Program-made: the position numbers and the translations under genes | The notes under the pieces: model-generated | Databases searched by the model: none | Told to the model about the DNA's origin: nothing | What the model saw: only the letters and a program-made list of their open reading frames with translations | Shown: positions 1 to 6,858 of the stretch, piece by piece | Numbering within the stretch: position 1 is the first letter of the stretch | Layout: each line of letters begins with the position of its first letter | Assembly (NCBI RefSeq): GCF_020687745.1 | Contig: NZ_JAJEWK010000007.1 | Location: forward strand, 86,074 to 150,073 | From: Chryseobacterium sp. MFBS3-17 | GTDB lineage: Bacteria > Bacteroidota > Bacteroidia > Flavobacteriales > Weeksellaceae | Direction of reading: 5' to 3' | Length of the DNA stretch: 64,000 bases

Positions 1-95
1 AGGAACTGGAAAGGTACTATCCGGCATCACTCATTCGCCCGATTACCACACCGGCAAAGCCGAAAAACATGAAGTACGAAATACACCCTAATTAA
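1..95 (+). CDS. C-terminal end of an upstream phage gene (partial)
   Basis: Frame 3 is open from the window edge to a TAA at 93-95 and encodes 30 residues, starting ELERYYPAS and ending KYEIHPN. The next gene begins nine bases later at 104, fitting a tightly packed operon. In Mu-like phages the gene at this place is often the transposition ATPase (MuB type) or another early protein, but the visible tail holds no motif that decides this. The other two frames are less gene-like: one closes earlier and the other gives a tail with no following spacing logic. Confidence 0.5.
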   Translation, partial: ELERYYPASLIRPITTPAKPKNMKYEIHPN

Positions 96-103
96 ATAAA
101 ATT

Positions 104-346
104 ATGACAGAAGAATTGAAAGCGGAAGCAAGAGCCTTCCTGAAGAAAATGGCAGGTGCTAAAATCCATTGCTTATTCCTGGCCTTTGACAAGGATACGT
201 TTCACAACATGCGGAACTGTGATCTTACCGCTGCAGCCAAACTGATGGTGAACCAGATCGAAAGTTCAGAAGAGCAGCAGAAGGTATTTGTGAATGAACT
301 GGAAGCACTAAGCCAGGAAGTCGCAGATCAAGTTACAGAAAATTAA
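104..346 (+). CDS. Small early phage protein, unknown function
   Basis: An 80-residue, mostly helical and acidic protein. ATG at 104 follows the partial upstream gene closely, and the next gene starts at 365. It has two Cys residues (NCD, IHC) without a zinc-binding spacing, and a Glu/Gln-rich C-terminal half that could form a helix pair. I do not recognise the family. Its position between the transposition genes and the DUF3164 gene suggests an early replication or host-takeover role, which is inference only. Confidence 0.7.
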   Translation: MTEELKAEARAFLKKMAGAKIHCLFLAFDKDTFHNMRNCDLTAAAKLMVNQIESSEEQQKVFVNELEALSQEVADQVTEN

Positions 347-364
347 CCTCAAAAATCCACAACA

Positions 365-553
365 ATGCCCATTGAGACGAAGATTAAAAGAATTCTGCCC
401 GGAGCCAAAGTCCGGGTAGATTGCAGAACAGAAGTGATTTCTGTAGCCATAGGCAGTCTGGATGCTGTAGAACTGAAAATGCTGCTGCGGCATGGCCTTA
501 CCGAAATCAAAAGATCCGGATCCGGACTATCACTAAAATTCAAAACCAAGTAA
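365..553 (+). CDS. Small basic early phage protein
   Basis: A 62-residue basic protein starting at ATG 365, eighteen bases after the previous stop and ten bases before the DUF3164 gene. Sequence such as VRVDCRTEVISVAIGS suggests short beta strands followed by a helix (LDAVELKMLLRHG). I do not recognise the family. The basic charge would allow nucleic-acid binding but no motif proves it. It belongs to the rightward early operon. Confidence 0.65.
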   Translation: MPIETKIKRILPGAKVRVDCRTEVISVAIGSLDAVELKMLLRHGLTEIKRSGSGLSLKFKTK

Positions 554-563
554 AATAAACAAA

Positions 564-1271
564 ATGAGTATTGACATTACCAAACTGAGCGCAGAAGAGC
601 GCAAAGCCCTGCTGGCGCAGGCACGTGAACTGGAAAAAAAGGAAAAAGAACAGCGGTCCGCAGATCTTGCAGCCCTGGAAGCAATTGCCGCAGAAGTGGT
701 TCCCGCTTCCTTTAGCAAACTGAAAGAATCCAGTGAGGCTATGGCTGCCGCAAAAGCGCAGATCTTCACAGATTTTATGGAGTACCTGAAACTGAAGATT
801 GAAACTATTGGCATTAAGAGCAACCAGCAGAGCCACACGGTGACCTTTGGGAACCACAGCATCAAACTGGGCTACCGAATTACAGACGGATATAAAGATG
901 ATGCCGGTTATGGTCTGGCTATGGTTCACAAGTTTCTGGCCACTCTGGCGAAGGATGATAACAGCAAGAAGTTGCTGGCTACCATTTACCGCCTGCTGCA
1001 GAAAAACAGCAAAGGCGACCTGGACAGTAAGAAGGTACTGGAACTGCGGCAGATTGCGGACAAGCATTATCCGGAGACGGATTTTGCCAAGGGAATGGAA
1101 ATCATACAGGCAAATTACAGCCCGAAGCTGAGCAAGTGGTTTATTGAGGCTTACTACACAGACGGAACCGGCATAGAGAAAAGCCTGCCGCTGTCCATTA
1201 CCAGTGTAGATCTGCCGGCAGAGATAGATCTTACCTTCTTATTACCACAACCGCAAGAAACTGAACAATGA
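564..1271 (+). CDS. DUF3164 family phage protein
   Basis: A 235-residue protein matching the DUF3164 pattern found in Mu-like phages near the transposition genes: a charged N-terminal coiled coil (about residues 10-40), a central segment with a conserved GYKDDAGYG-like stretch, and a helical C-terminal half ending in short beta strands. Its biochemical role is not established. It lies directly upstream of a small membrane protein, with ATG of that gene overlapping the TGA stop, so translation is probably coupled. The gene order with GemA downstream supports the family call. Confidence 0.82.
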   Translation: MSIDITKLSAEERKALLAQARELEKKEKEQRSADLAALEAIAAEVVPASFSKLKESSEAMAAAKAQIFTDFMEYLKLKIETIGIKSNQQSHTVTFGNHSIKLGYRITDGYKDDAGYGLAMVHKFLATLAKDDNSKKLLATIYRLLQKNSKGDLDSKKVLELRQIADKHYPETDFAKGMEIIQANYSPKLSKWFIEAYYTDGTGIEKSLPLSITSVDLPAEIDLTFLLPQPQETEQ

Positions 1272-1369
1272 GCTGCGAAATAATACTTATCAGCACCGCT
1301 ATGTTTGTCACCGGTGCATTTGTAGGCGGATTACTAATAGCTTGGATAGCCGACTGGATCGGAAAATAG
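1268..1369 (+). CDS. 33-residue single-pass membrane protein
   Basis: ATG at 1268 overlaps the stop of the DUF3164 gene (ATGA), and the frame runs 34 codons to TAG at 1367. The peptide is almost one hydrophobic helix (MFVTGAFVGGLLIAWIADW), with a glycine-rich centre and a short GK tail. Similar tiny membrane proteins are common in phage early operons. Function unknown; superinfection control or a holin-like role would be guesses. Confidence 0.55.
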   Translation: MSCEIILISTAMFVTGAFVGGLLIAWIADWIGK

Positions 1370-1382
1370 AAAAATCAAAATT

Positions 1383-1811
1383 ATGACCACAATTACACCT
1401 GATCAAATCATACAATTACAGACCATTTGCGCCGGTAAATTCCGCAGCCGCGAAGAAAGACTGGAAGCCCTGAGTGATCTGGCAGGCATGGAACTGCACA
1501 GCATAAAGGATCTGAGCAAGCTGCAGGCAGATGAACTGCTGTATTTCTTCAGAACCGGCCGGCTGGTAGATCATGCCGCGTGGGGCATGTTTGATAAGTA
1601 CAACGCACAGCACAAGGCGGTGCTGTCTCTGTGTCACCAGCTGGGCTGGGTACAGGAAGAGAATCCGCAGTTTGTAGATCTGCACCGCCTGGGTGGCTGG
1701 CTGAAGAGCGAGCGCAGCCCGGTAAAGATGCCGCTGAAGGATATGAATCGGGCGCAGCTCAGTAAGGTGATTTTCGCCTTACAAAATATCATTAAAACAA
1801 CTTATAAGTAG
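1383..1811 (+). CDS. GemA/gp16-like early regulatory protein (DUF1018)
   Basis: A 142-residue protein of the GemA/gp16 family that follows the DUF3164 gene in Mu-like phages. Visible family features are the N-terminal helix, a central LCHQLGW motif (near residues 82-88), and the basic C-terminal segment with LGGWLKSERSP and MPLKDMNRAQLSKVI. In Mu, GemA alters host gene expression and DNA topology; whether this homologue does so is unknown. ATG 1383 follows the small membrane gene by thirteen bases. A large hairpin follows the stop codon. Confidence 0.82.
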   Translation: MTTITPDQIIQLQTICAGKFRSREERLEALSDLAGMELHSIKDLSKLQADELLYFFRTGRLVDHAAWGMFDKYNAQHKAVLSLCHQLGWVQEENPQFVDLHRLGGWLKSERSPVKMPLKDMNRAQLSKVIFALQNIIKTTYK

Positions 1812-1826
1812 AATTATAAGTGACCT

Positions 1827-1891
1827 TGGTTGGTTTCCTCTGCAGGTTTCCTGTCACATGGCAGGGAACCGGACCAGAGGGGTGCAAACCA
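1827..1891 (+). ncRNA. Long imperfect RNA hairpin between early genes
   Basis: Three stacked helices can form: GGTTT 1832-1836 with AAACC 1886-1890, CCTCTG 1837-1842 with CAGAGG 1875-1880, and GGTTTCCTGTC 1845-1855 with GGCAGGGAACC 1860-1870 (two G-U pairs) around an ACAT loop. There is no T-run after it, so it is not a standard terminator. It may control the gene at 1919 or be a processing or mRNA-stability element. It could also act as DNA, for example a protein-binding site. Confidence 0.45.
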
Positions 1892-1918
1892 CTTAAAATA
1901 AAAATCAAATAAAATACT

Positions 1919-2122
1919 ATGCCACTACACAACAGAGATGTACGGAAGCTTCTGAAAGCAGGCTTCATCATCATTAGGGAAGACCTGCAGAACCTGGTCA
2001 TAAAATGCAAAACCGTCACACAGCGGGACTGGCACACTATGGAAAAGGGATTTGCCAGTAAAGCGGCCATGCGCCGCAGAATGGACGAAATGCTGAAGGA
2101 TTCAAAAATTATAGAAGATTAA
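1919..2122 (+). CDS. Small basic early phage protein
   Basis: A 67-residue basic protein starting at ATG 1919 and ending at TAA 2120-2122. The sequence is helical, with an N-terminal NRDVRKLLKAGF segment and a C-terminal MRRRMDEMLKD helix. No family recognised. Its stop codon lies inside the first attC-like structure, so the cassette-like insertion abuts its end exactly. This suggests that the gene is the last original phage gene before the insertion. Confidence 0.65.
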   Translation: MPLHNRDVRKLLKAGFIIIREDLQNLVIKCKTVTQRDWHTMEKGFASKAAMRRRMDEMLKDSKIIED

Positions 2123-2197
2123 CGGTTATTGGCTTTGCGATGGCGGTTTTATGCGGTGCAAAGTTTCAAAACCGCTATTGCAATACCGTGTTATACG
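2117..2197 (+). repeat. attC-like imperfect palindrome 1
   Basis: A foldable site with nested arms: GCGGTTTT 2143-2150 pairs perfectly with AAAACCGC 2168-2175, and CGGTTATTG 2123-2131 pairs with CAATACCG 2181-2188 with one bulged base. The outer ends read TTAAC on the left and GTTATAC on the right. This is the layout of an integron attC site (inverse core, stem, GTT core). GTTATAC departs by one base from the GTTRRRY consensus. The DNA methyltransferase gene follows. Confidence 0.55.
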
Positions 2198-2252
2198 ATG
2201 TAGTTTTTTCCAAAAGCGATGGCAAAACATAAATTGAAAATTTATTAAAAAA

Positions 2253-3128
2253 ATGATAGAATTATATAACGAAGACAATAAAGACTTAATGGCACGACTG
2301 CCAAACGAAAGTATTGATGTGATTTGCATTGATCCGCCTTATTTATATCTAAAAAATCAAAAATTAGAAAGACCGTTTGATGAGAAGCTTTTCTTTTCAG
2401 AATGCAAAAGAGTGCTGACAAAAAACGGGTTCATCGTTCTTTTCGGCCGTGGAACTTCATTCTATCGGTGGAACACAATTTTGGATAGCCTTGGATTCAA
2501 ATTTAAAGAGGAGATTGTGTGGAATAAAACGATGAATTCAATACCAGCAGCTCCAATACTCAGGGTTCACGAGCTGATCAATGTTTACACGAAAAATAGT
2601 GGAAAATTAAATAGTCCATTGATTCCATATATTGAAGCGAAGCAGCACAATCTTGACAGCATATATCAGGATTTAAAGCGTATAAAATCAGCTATTAATT
2701 CAAAAGAATTTGAAGATATTGAGCACTTTTTGAAAACTGGTGAGATAATATATAAAGAAAAAAAATCACGTAATTTTTTCAAAAATGCTTACAGTGATAG
2801 AAGTAGAGGACTTGCAACATTTAGGACTATTAAAAATGGGATGAAAGAGAAAACGATAATGACTGAGACGCGCGACCATTACAGATCCATACACCCAACC
2901 CAAAAACCAGTTCGTCTTTTAGAAAGGCTTTTAGCCTTGGTAATCCCCGACAAACCAAAAAATGAAATTATGGTTGCTGATTTTTTTGGCGGTTCATTTT
3001 CCACAATGGAAGCGGTTTTCAATATGGGAATGCAGGGAATTTCCTGTGAGATTGATAAAGAATATTTTGAAGCAGGAAAACAGCGAATTGATAATTTAAA
3101 ACCAAACCTTTTCTCATCCGAATTGTAA
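2253..3128 (+). CDS. DNA adenine-N6 methyltransferase (beta class order)
   Basis: A 291-residue methyltransferase. The catalytic motif DPPY is at residues 27-30, typical of N6-adenine or N4-cytosine enzymes. HPTQKP (about 213-218) and the S-adenosylmethionine-binding DFFGGS (about 241-246) come after it, giving the beta-class order with the target recognition region in the middle. The start at ATG 2253 leaves the usual short N-terminus. No restriction enzyme gene is next to it, so it acts alone, probably to protect phage DNA. It is more AT-rich than the phage genes around it and is flanked by attC-like sites with complementary ends, so it looks like a mobile cassette. Confidence 0.88.
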   Translation: MIELYNEDNKDLMARLPNESIDVICIDPPYLYLKNQKLERPFDEKLFFSECKRVLTKNGFIVLFGRGTSFYRWNTILDSLGFKFKEEIVWNKTMNSIPAAPILRVHELINVYTKNSGKLNSPLIPYIEAKQHNLDSIYQDLKRIKSAINSKEFEDIEHFLKTGEIIYKEKKSRNFFKNAYSDRSRGLATFRTIKNGMKEKTIMTETRDHYRSIHPTQKPVRLLERLLALVIPDKPKNEIMVADFFGGSFSTMEAVFNMGMQGISCEIDKEYFEAGKQRIDNLKPNLFSSEL

Positions 3129-3148
3129 AAAGCAAAGGCTTGGAAAAA

Positions 3149-3285
3149 CTATATTGTATAACGGCAAAGTATTGCAGAAGGCGGGGGAAATATGCACTTC
3201 TGAAATACTAAAACTAAACTAACTAAAATAAACAAAACGGACTACGGATAACTTCAACCCCGCTTTTTGCAATACTGTGTTATGT
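3149..3285 (+). repeat. attC-like imperfect palindrome 2
   Basis: Nested inverted arms enclose an unpaired middle: GTATAAC 3156-3162 against GTTATGT 3279-3285, AGTATTGCA 3168-3176 against TGCAATACT 3268-3276 (perfect), and GCGGGG 3181-3186 against CCCCGC 3258-3263 (perfect). The 14 bases CTATATTGTATAAC at 3149-3162 complement the start of the methyltransferase segment (GTTATACGATGTAG, 2190-2203) at 12 of 14 places. This start-to-end complementarity is what integron cassettes show. Confidence 0.6.
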
Positions 3286-3305
3286 GTCGTTAAAATTTCA
3301 AAACG

Positions 3306-3782
3306 ATGTCAAAATTAAAAACAGCCCAAGAGTTAATTAAAACAAACAATAGTTCAGTAATGGCAGGTTTTAATATGTTTATTCGCGGATGCCCTCCAAT
3401 TACTTTTGGAGATGGTTACCACGATGCTTATGATAGAATGCAGGGATATGAATTTGCTCAAAGAATGGCAAAAGAAGATGGAATTGCTTTTACAAAAGTT
3501 TTCAAGTGTAAACAAGGCGATTGCCACCCTTTTCAATATGGAGGTTTTTTTGTCTGCAATAATTGTGGTGGAAAAGGTGTAGATAAAGAATGGTGGAAAA
3601 TTCAAGTAGAAAAGGACGGTAACGAGTTCTGTTGCCACGGTTTGGATTTTGTCAACTTACAAGAAAGTTCAAATTATGCTTTCGGAAAAACTTTTGAAGA
3701 AGCAATTTTAAATTACGAAAAAGTTATGTTATGCGAGGTGCTTATTTTACAGACAAATTTAATTGAGTATAAAACAAACTAA
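3306..3782 (+). CDS. Putative zinc-ribbon protein, unknown function
   Basis: A 158-residue protein starting at ATG 3306, just after the second attC-like site. It has a cysteine-rich centre: CKQGDC (about residues 68-73), then CNNCGGKG (about 84-91) and a later FCCHG, which could hold zinc. The N-terminal part contains a GFNMFIRGCPP segment. No catalytic motif or known family is recognised. It is AT-rich like the methyltransferase gene and unlike the phage genes further on, which suggests recent acquisition. Confidence 0.6.
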   Translation: MSKLKTAQELIKTNNSSVMAGFNMFIRGCPPITFGDGYHDAYDRMQGYEFAQRMAKEDGIAFTKVFKCKQGDCHPFQYGGFFVCNNCGGKGVDKEWWKIQVEKDGNEFCCHGLDFVNLQESSNYAFGKTFEEAILNYEKVMLCEVLILQTNLIEYKTN

Positions 3783-3797
3783 AAAATTACAGACAAA

Positions 3798-4091
3798 ATG
3801 GAAAACAAACAAAAATCTTCAAACGAAGCACATTCAGAGCAATTACAGCAATGCAATGTTAGCAGAAGTGCTACTTTTAAAAAATACGCTTGGCATTTAG
3901 CTGTTGTACGTAAACCAAAAGAAGGAAGGAATTGTAATATAGAAATTTGGATTGAAATAGATGGAAAACGCAAATCAGCAGTTGCGAGAGATTATATTTA
4001 TTCAAAGGGAATTTTCAGAAATGAAATAGAAAATATAGAATTTTCAAGATATGATGAAAACTTGAAAATGTGGCAATACAGTGATAATTAG
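3798..4091 (+). CDS. Small cassette-like protein with shared leader peptide
   Basis: A 97-residue protein whose first 24 residues (MENKQKSSNEAH, then SEQLQQCNVS) are nearly the same as those of the next gene at 4145, while the rest is unrelated. The body has a WHLAVVRKPK start and short beta-strand segments ending KMWQYSDN. The leader ends at CAATGTTAG, which resembles the GTT core of the attC-like sites. Function of the body is unknown. Confidence 0.55.
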   Translation: MENKQKSSNEAHSEQLQQCNVSRSATFKKYAWHLAVVRKPKEGRNCNIEIWIEIDGKRKSAVARDYIYSKGIFRNEIENIEFSRYDENLKMWQYSDN

Positions 4092-4144
4092 TGAAATTCA
4101 CAACCAGTGCGAAAAATTAAACTAAACTTTAAAAGAAAGACAAA

Positions 4145-4480
4145 ATGGAAAACAAACAAAAATCTTTGGATGAAGCACATTCAGAGCCATTACAGCAATG
4201 CAATGTTAGTGGCAGTAGATTATTGGGGAAAACCAATGCTATGATTTTAGCAATGATACCTGAACTTAAAGCAGGTGGTAAGATTGGCGTTGCAGGTTGT
4301 AAAGACCCGAAAGATATTACTGAACGATTAAAAGAGTACGGAATTGAAGTGCAAAGTGAACCAATGATTGCGACACAACCAATTAAAGCCATTCATAACT
4401 TGAATAGTATTGAAGGTGAAATAATAGGATTTGAATGTAGTAAAAAGGTTCAGACGGGGTTTATGTTCTATTGCCACTAA
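4145..4480 (+). CDS. Small cassette-like protein with shared leader peptide
   Basis: A 111-residue protein beginning MENKQKSLDEAH, the leader it shares with the gene at 3798. The unrelated body contains GKIGVAGCKDPKDITERLKEYGIEV, a beta-loop-helix pattern of a small alpha/beta domain, and ends in MFYCH. The DNA at the leader junction, GTTAGTGGCA (4205-4214), is the perfect reverse complement of TGCCACTAAC (4472-4481), which overlaps the stop codon. That is the end relation of an integron cassette. Function unknown. Confidence 0.55.
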   Translation: MENKQKSLDEAHSEPLQQCNVSGSRLLGKTNAMILAMIPELKAGGKIGVAGCKDPKDITERLKEYGIEVQSEPMIATQPIKAIHNLNSIEGEIIGFECSKKVQTGFMFYCH

Positions 4481-4528
4481 CGAGTCGCTTTCTGACGTTT
4501 GAAAAATGGCATAAAGCTGCCGTTATCG
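4472..4528 (+). repeat. Possible short attC-like site 3
   Basis: The segment opens with TGCCACTAAC (inverse core, complementary to 4205-4214) and closes at CCGTTATCG (about 4520-4528), with GGCA...TGCC near the right end as a small inner stem. It is shorter and pairs less well than sites 1 and 2. It marks the return to phage-like sequence: the next gene at 4545 belongs to the early operon again. Confidence 0.35.
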
Positions 4529-4544
4529 AATAAAATCACTTAAA

Positions 4545-4700
4545 ATGAAAACATACAATATTACAGGGTCGCAGCACGGTATATTAGCAACGGCCTGTTG
4601 CGTTAAAAGCGCAAAAAGAACCTTTAGAAAATCTTATCCACACGAAAAAATTTTCTATGCAAAAGAAGCCGGTAAGATTAGTCCAAGACGCATTTGCTAA
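4545..4700 (+). CDS. 51-residue basic protein
   Basis: ATG 4545 to TAA 4698-4700. The peptide is Lys/Arg-rich with the pair CC at residues 18-19 and a KRTFRKSYPHEK segment. It sits immediately after the cassette-like region and six bases before the next ATG. No family recognised. Length and charge fit a small phage nucleic-acid-binding protein, but this is not shown. Confidence 0.45.
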   Translation: MKTYNITGSQHGILATACCVKSAKRTFRKSYPHEKIFYAKEAGKISPRRIC

Positions 4701-4705
4701 ATAAA

Positions 4706-4936
4706 ATGACAGACCAGCAGTTCATATTCATCATCAAAGCCAAACTGAAGCTGTACTACCAGGAAGGCAGGTCCGTGGGTATGGATCTGCGGGAACTGGT
4801 GGCGCGGTTCCGGCAGGAGATTGAAGATGACTGCTTCCTAACCTTTAACGAAAATCAGAAAAATGAAAGTAAAAATAAAAACAGATCCGGAAGCGCTGTT
4901 TCTCGCTCACCAGATCGTCATGTACCAGATGTATAA
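4706..4936 (+). CDS. Small early phage protein, unknown
   Basis: A 76-residue protein. I choose ATG 4706 over the in-frame TTG at 4694, which would lie inside the previous gene. The first 50 residues are helical (KAKLKLYYQEGRSVGMDLRE), while the tail after NENQKNESK is low-complexity and overlaps the next gene out of frame by 74 bases. Either the C-terminal tail is real and the genes overlap, or an indel has extended it past its original end. Confidence 0.5.
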   Translation: MTDQQFIFIIKAKLKLYYQEGRSVGMDLRELVARFRQEIEDDCFLTFNENQKNESKNKNRSGSAVSRSPDRHVPDV

Positions 4937-5177
4937 TCTGGAGCGCCAGCGCAGCGGAAAATCCATGATAATTGAGATCTGGGAACGCCTCGGTAAGCTG
5001 TGCATGAACTACACTGCAAACCCCAACGGCAAGCCGCGCACCGTAGAACTGCGTTATCACCTGGCAGAGAAACTTCTGTCTGTAGTCACAGTTGCCCTGA
5101 TGTCTTCCCGGCTGGGCACTTACGAGGCCAATAAGTTGGAAATGTTTAAGAATGATCTTCATAAAGTGCTGTTATGA
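4863..5177 (+). CDS. Small helical phage protein, unknown
   Basis: A 104-residue, largely helical protein starting at ATG 4863 with AAAATGAAAGT context. It ends four bases into the next gene (ATGA overlap at 5174-5177), so translation with its neighbour is likely coupled. It has one Cys and many Leu/Met but no recognised motif. It is part of the early rightward operon. Confidence 0.65.
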   Translation: MKVKIKTDPEALFLAHQIVMYQMYNLERQRSGKSMIIEIWERLGKLCMNYTANPNGKPRTVELRYHLAEKLLSVVTVALMSSRLGTYEANKLEMFKNDLHKVLL

Positions 5178-5590
5178 GAATATTCATTGCCAAACACCAG
5201 AAGACCGGTCTGAAAATCACCTTTAAATATGATTTAAACGGAATTTTAAGACAACTGGAATTTGACGGACCATGGACTGCCGGCAAGATTGAAAAAGTGT
5301 CTGCTAATGTGACCAGTACTACAGACGCCATGCTGAGCAGAATGAAGACGCATGACCTCACCAGTGGTTGGATCTTCGCAGAGTGCACAGATGTCTCTTT
5401 TGATGCCTTCTACCGGAAGTACCCGCGCAAGGTAGGACCCAAAGAGCTCACAGAAAAAGCCTGGAACAAACTGCCGGAAGCTGACAAGCTGGAAGCCATT
5501 CTGTTCATAGATGAACTGGTTAACCTGAAAAGCGACGGCACGGCCTATCCGTACCCCGCAACGTACTTAAACAAAAAATATTGGAGATAA
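5174..5590 (+). CDS. Phage protein with replication-initiator-like C-terminal motif
   Basis: A 138-residue protein. The C-terminal half (about residues 76-138) runs FDAFYRKYPRKVGPKELTEKAWNKL and later YPYPATYLNKKYW. It resembles the terminal domain of many phage and plasmid replication initiator or primosome-loading proteins (Yp-k-gK...A...W...yP.pAtwLn...W). The N-terminal half is different and unrecognised. A role in helicase loading or replication is a family-level inference. It overlaps the gene before by four bases and the next by one (TAATG). Confidence 0.55.
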   Translation: MRIFIAKHQKTGLKITFKYDLNGILRQLEFDGPWTAGKIEKVSANVTSTTDAMLSRMKTHDLTSGWIFAECTDVSFDAFYRKYPRKVGPKELTEKAWNKLPEADKLEAILFIDELVNLKSDGTAYPYPATYLNKKYWR

Positions 5591-5856
5591 TGAATGCTAA
5601 AAAAATAGAAGAATTTGAAGTCGGAAAATTTTACAAGAAATCCGACAAACAAAGCACTTGGATTGTTGAGATAAAACAGCGAGAATGGGAAGGTGTGTTT
5701 TCCGGAACTTGCATCAAGGAATCCCGGGTCAACATGACTGAATATATCATGTCAAAAGAAACCATATGGATTGAACCGAAAGAATGCGTAGAGATTTCTG
5801 AAGCAGAATTTTTGGAAGTGAAAAACAGAGTATTAGAAAAATTAAAAAATATTTGA
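5590..5856 (+). CDS. Small acidic protein, unknown
   Basis: An 88-residue protein. ATG 5590 overlaps the previous stop (TAATG), preferred over the TTG at 5581. The sequence pattern (VGKFYKKSDKQSTWIVEIK, then IWIEPKECVEISEAEFLEVK) suggests an SH3-like small beta barrel followed by a helix. The gene is noticeably AT-richer than its neighbours, so it may be an acquired extra. No known family. Confidence 0.6.
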   Translation: MNAKKIEEFEVGKFYKKSDKQSTWIVEIKQREWEGVFSGTCIKESRVNMTEYIMSKETIWIEPKECVEISEAEFLEVKNRVLEKLKNI

Positions 5857-5857
5857 A

Positions 5858-6121
5858 ATGCAAAAACCCTATTTTACAAGAAAAGAACTGCAGGATCTGG
5901 GATTCACATACCAGGGTCTCACCGCAGCAGAAGATTTTCAATACGACTGGTGGGTGCTGAATCTGCACTGGCTGGTGCTGAGTATCACCTTTGAATACGA
6001 ATTGAATGCTAAAGTGCCGTATAAGTGCTTTGCTGAATTAGATGACAGTGTAGTACCTGATTCTACAACCAAGGATCAGCTGCTGCAATTAATTCACCTG
6101 CTGAAGACGTTATGCGGATAA
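5858..6121 (+). CDS. Small phage protein, unknown
   Basis: An 87-residue protein starting at ATG 5858, one base after the previous stop. It begins with a helix (RKELQDLGFTYQG) and continues with aromatic beta strands (YDWWVLNLHWLVLSITFEYE). It ends ten bases inside the next gene, again suggesting coupled translation. No family recognised. Confidence 0.62.
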   Translation: MQKPYFTRKELQDLGFTYQGLTAAEDFQYDWWVLNLHWLVLSITFEYELNAKVPYKCFAELDDSVVPDSTTKDQLLQLIHLLKTLCG

Positions 6122-6393
6122 AGACTGAGACCAGAACCGGCCAGCTGAGCTATTACGTGTCTGGCACGCTGCACATAGCGCAGGTCATGGATTTTCTGCA
6201 GGCACGCGGCTACCGGGTGCAGAGTTGGGTCTGGATCTTTCTGGATGAAACTTTCCCCGGTGGCATTACCCGGCATGAGGTGCAAACCTTTGTAGCGCTG
6301 AAACCCGGCGAAGAACCGGCAGAAGACAAAATATTCAGCCGCATCTTTGAAAAAGAACTGCGGACTTTATTACGACTGGCAGAATTGCCTTAA
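6112..6393 (+). CDS. Small phage protein, unknown
   Basis: A 93-residue protein with ATG 6112 inside the end of the previous gene. Alternating beta segments (QLSYYVSGTLHIAQVMDFLQARGY) and an acidic C-terminal helix are visible. The composition matches the main phage genes. No recognised domain; part of the early operon. Confidence 0.6.
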   Translation: MRIKTETRTGQLSYYVSGTLHIAQVMDFLQARGYRVQSWVWIFLDETFPGGITRHEVQTFVALKPGEEPAEDKIFSRIFEKELRTLLRLAELP

Positions 6394-6421
6394 TTTATTA
6401 ACTTTACAAAAAATCAAAATC

Positions 6422-6814
6422 ATGAAGAAAACACCAGAACAGGTCCGTAAGATCAACAAGAAAATTCTAACATTTGGCTGCCTGCCTATTGTGCTTATTT
6501 TCATTCTCATTATCATTTTTGCGCCAAAGAATCAGACGGTGAGCGAAAGCAACAATGCTACCGCAGCGTACATTATTTCAAAGAAATACGTGAAAACGCA
6601 GATTGAGTACCCGGAAGAAGCAGACTTTGCGTTCCTGCCGGTTCTGGCAGAGAAACAAGAGCATACAGACGAGATCTACCGCGTAGTGGGAGATGTGACC
6701 GTGAAGAATGCTTTTGGCGTAAAATCAAAGGTGCGCTACCTCTGCCGCCTGAAGTACCTGGGCGGTGATGTGCACGAAGCTGCCAGCTGGGAACTTGTAG
6801 ATCTCTCATTTTAA
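6422..6814 (+). CDS. Membrane-anchored small protein at end of early operon
   Basis: A 130-residue protein. I choose ATG 6422, in AATCATGAAG context, over an upstream in-frame ATG at 6347 that lies inside the preceding gene. Residues 18-40 form one transmembrane helix (CLPIVLIFILIIIFA), leaving a roughly 90-residue soluble domain with beta-strand pattern (IYRVVGDVTVKNAFGVKSKVRY). It is the last gene before a strong terminator at 6821. Possible superinfection-exclusion or signalling role; unproven. Confidence 0.65.
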   Translation: MKKTPEQVRKINKKILTFGCLPIVLIFILIIIFAPKNQTVSESNNATAAYIISKKYVKTQIEYPEEADFAFLPVLAEKQEHTDEIYRVVGDVTVKNAFGVKSKVRYLCRLKYLGGDVHEAASWELVDLSF

Positions 6815-6820
6815 GCAACA

Positions 6821-6853
6821 AAAAACCGCCCTGATTTTCAAGGCGGTTTTTTT
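6821..6853 (+). terminator. Intrinsic terminator of early operon
   Basis: The stem AACCGCC (6824-6830) pairs with GGCGGTT (6842-6848) and is followed by a run of T; the upstream A-run makes it work for both strands. It lies between the rightward gene ending at 6814 and the leftward small gene ending at 6859, so it can stop both. Confidence 0.85.
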
Positions 6854-6858
6854 GTGAC

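Noticed and set aside
2253..3128. Restriction-modification system
   Set aside because: The methyltransferase has no restriction endonuclease gene beside it; the following genes show no nuclease motif.
4694..4706. TTG start at 4694 for the 76-residue gene
   Set aside because: It lies inside the coding end of the gene at 4545-4700, and an ATG four codons later fits better.
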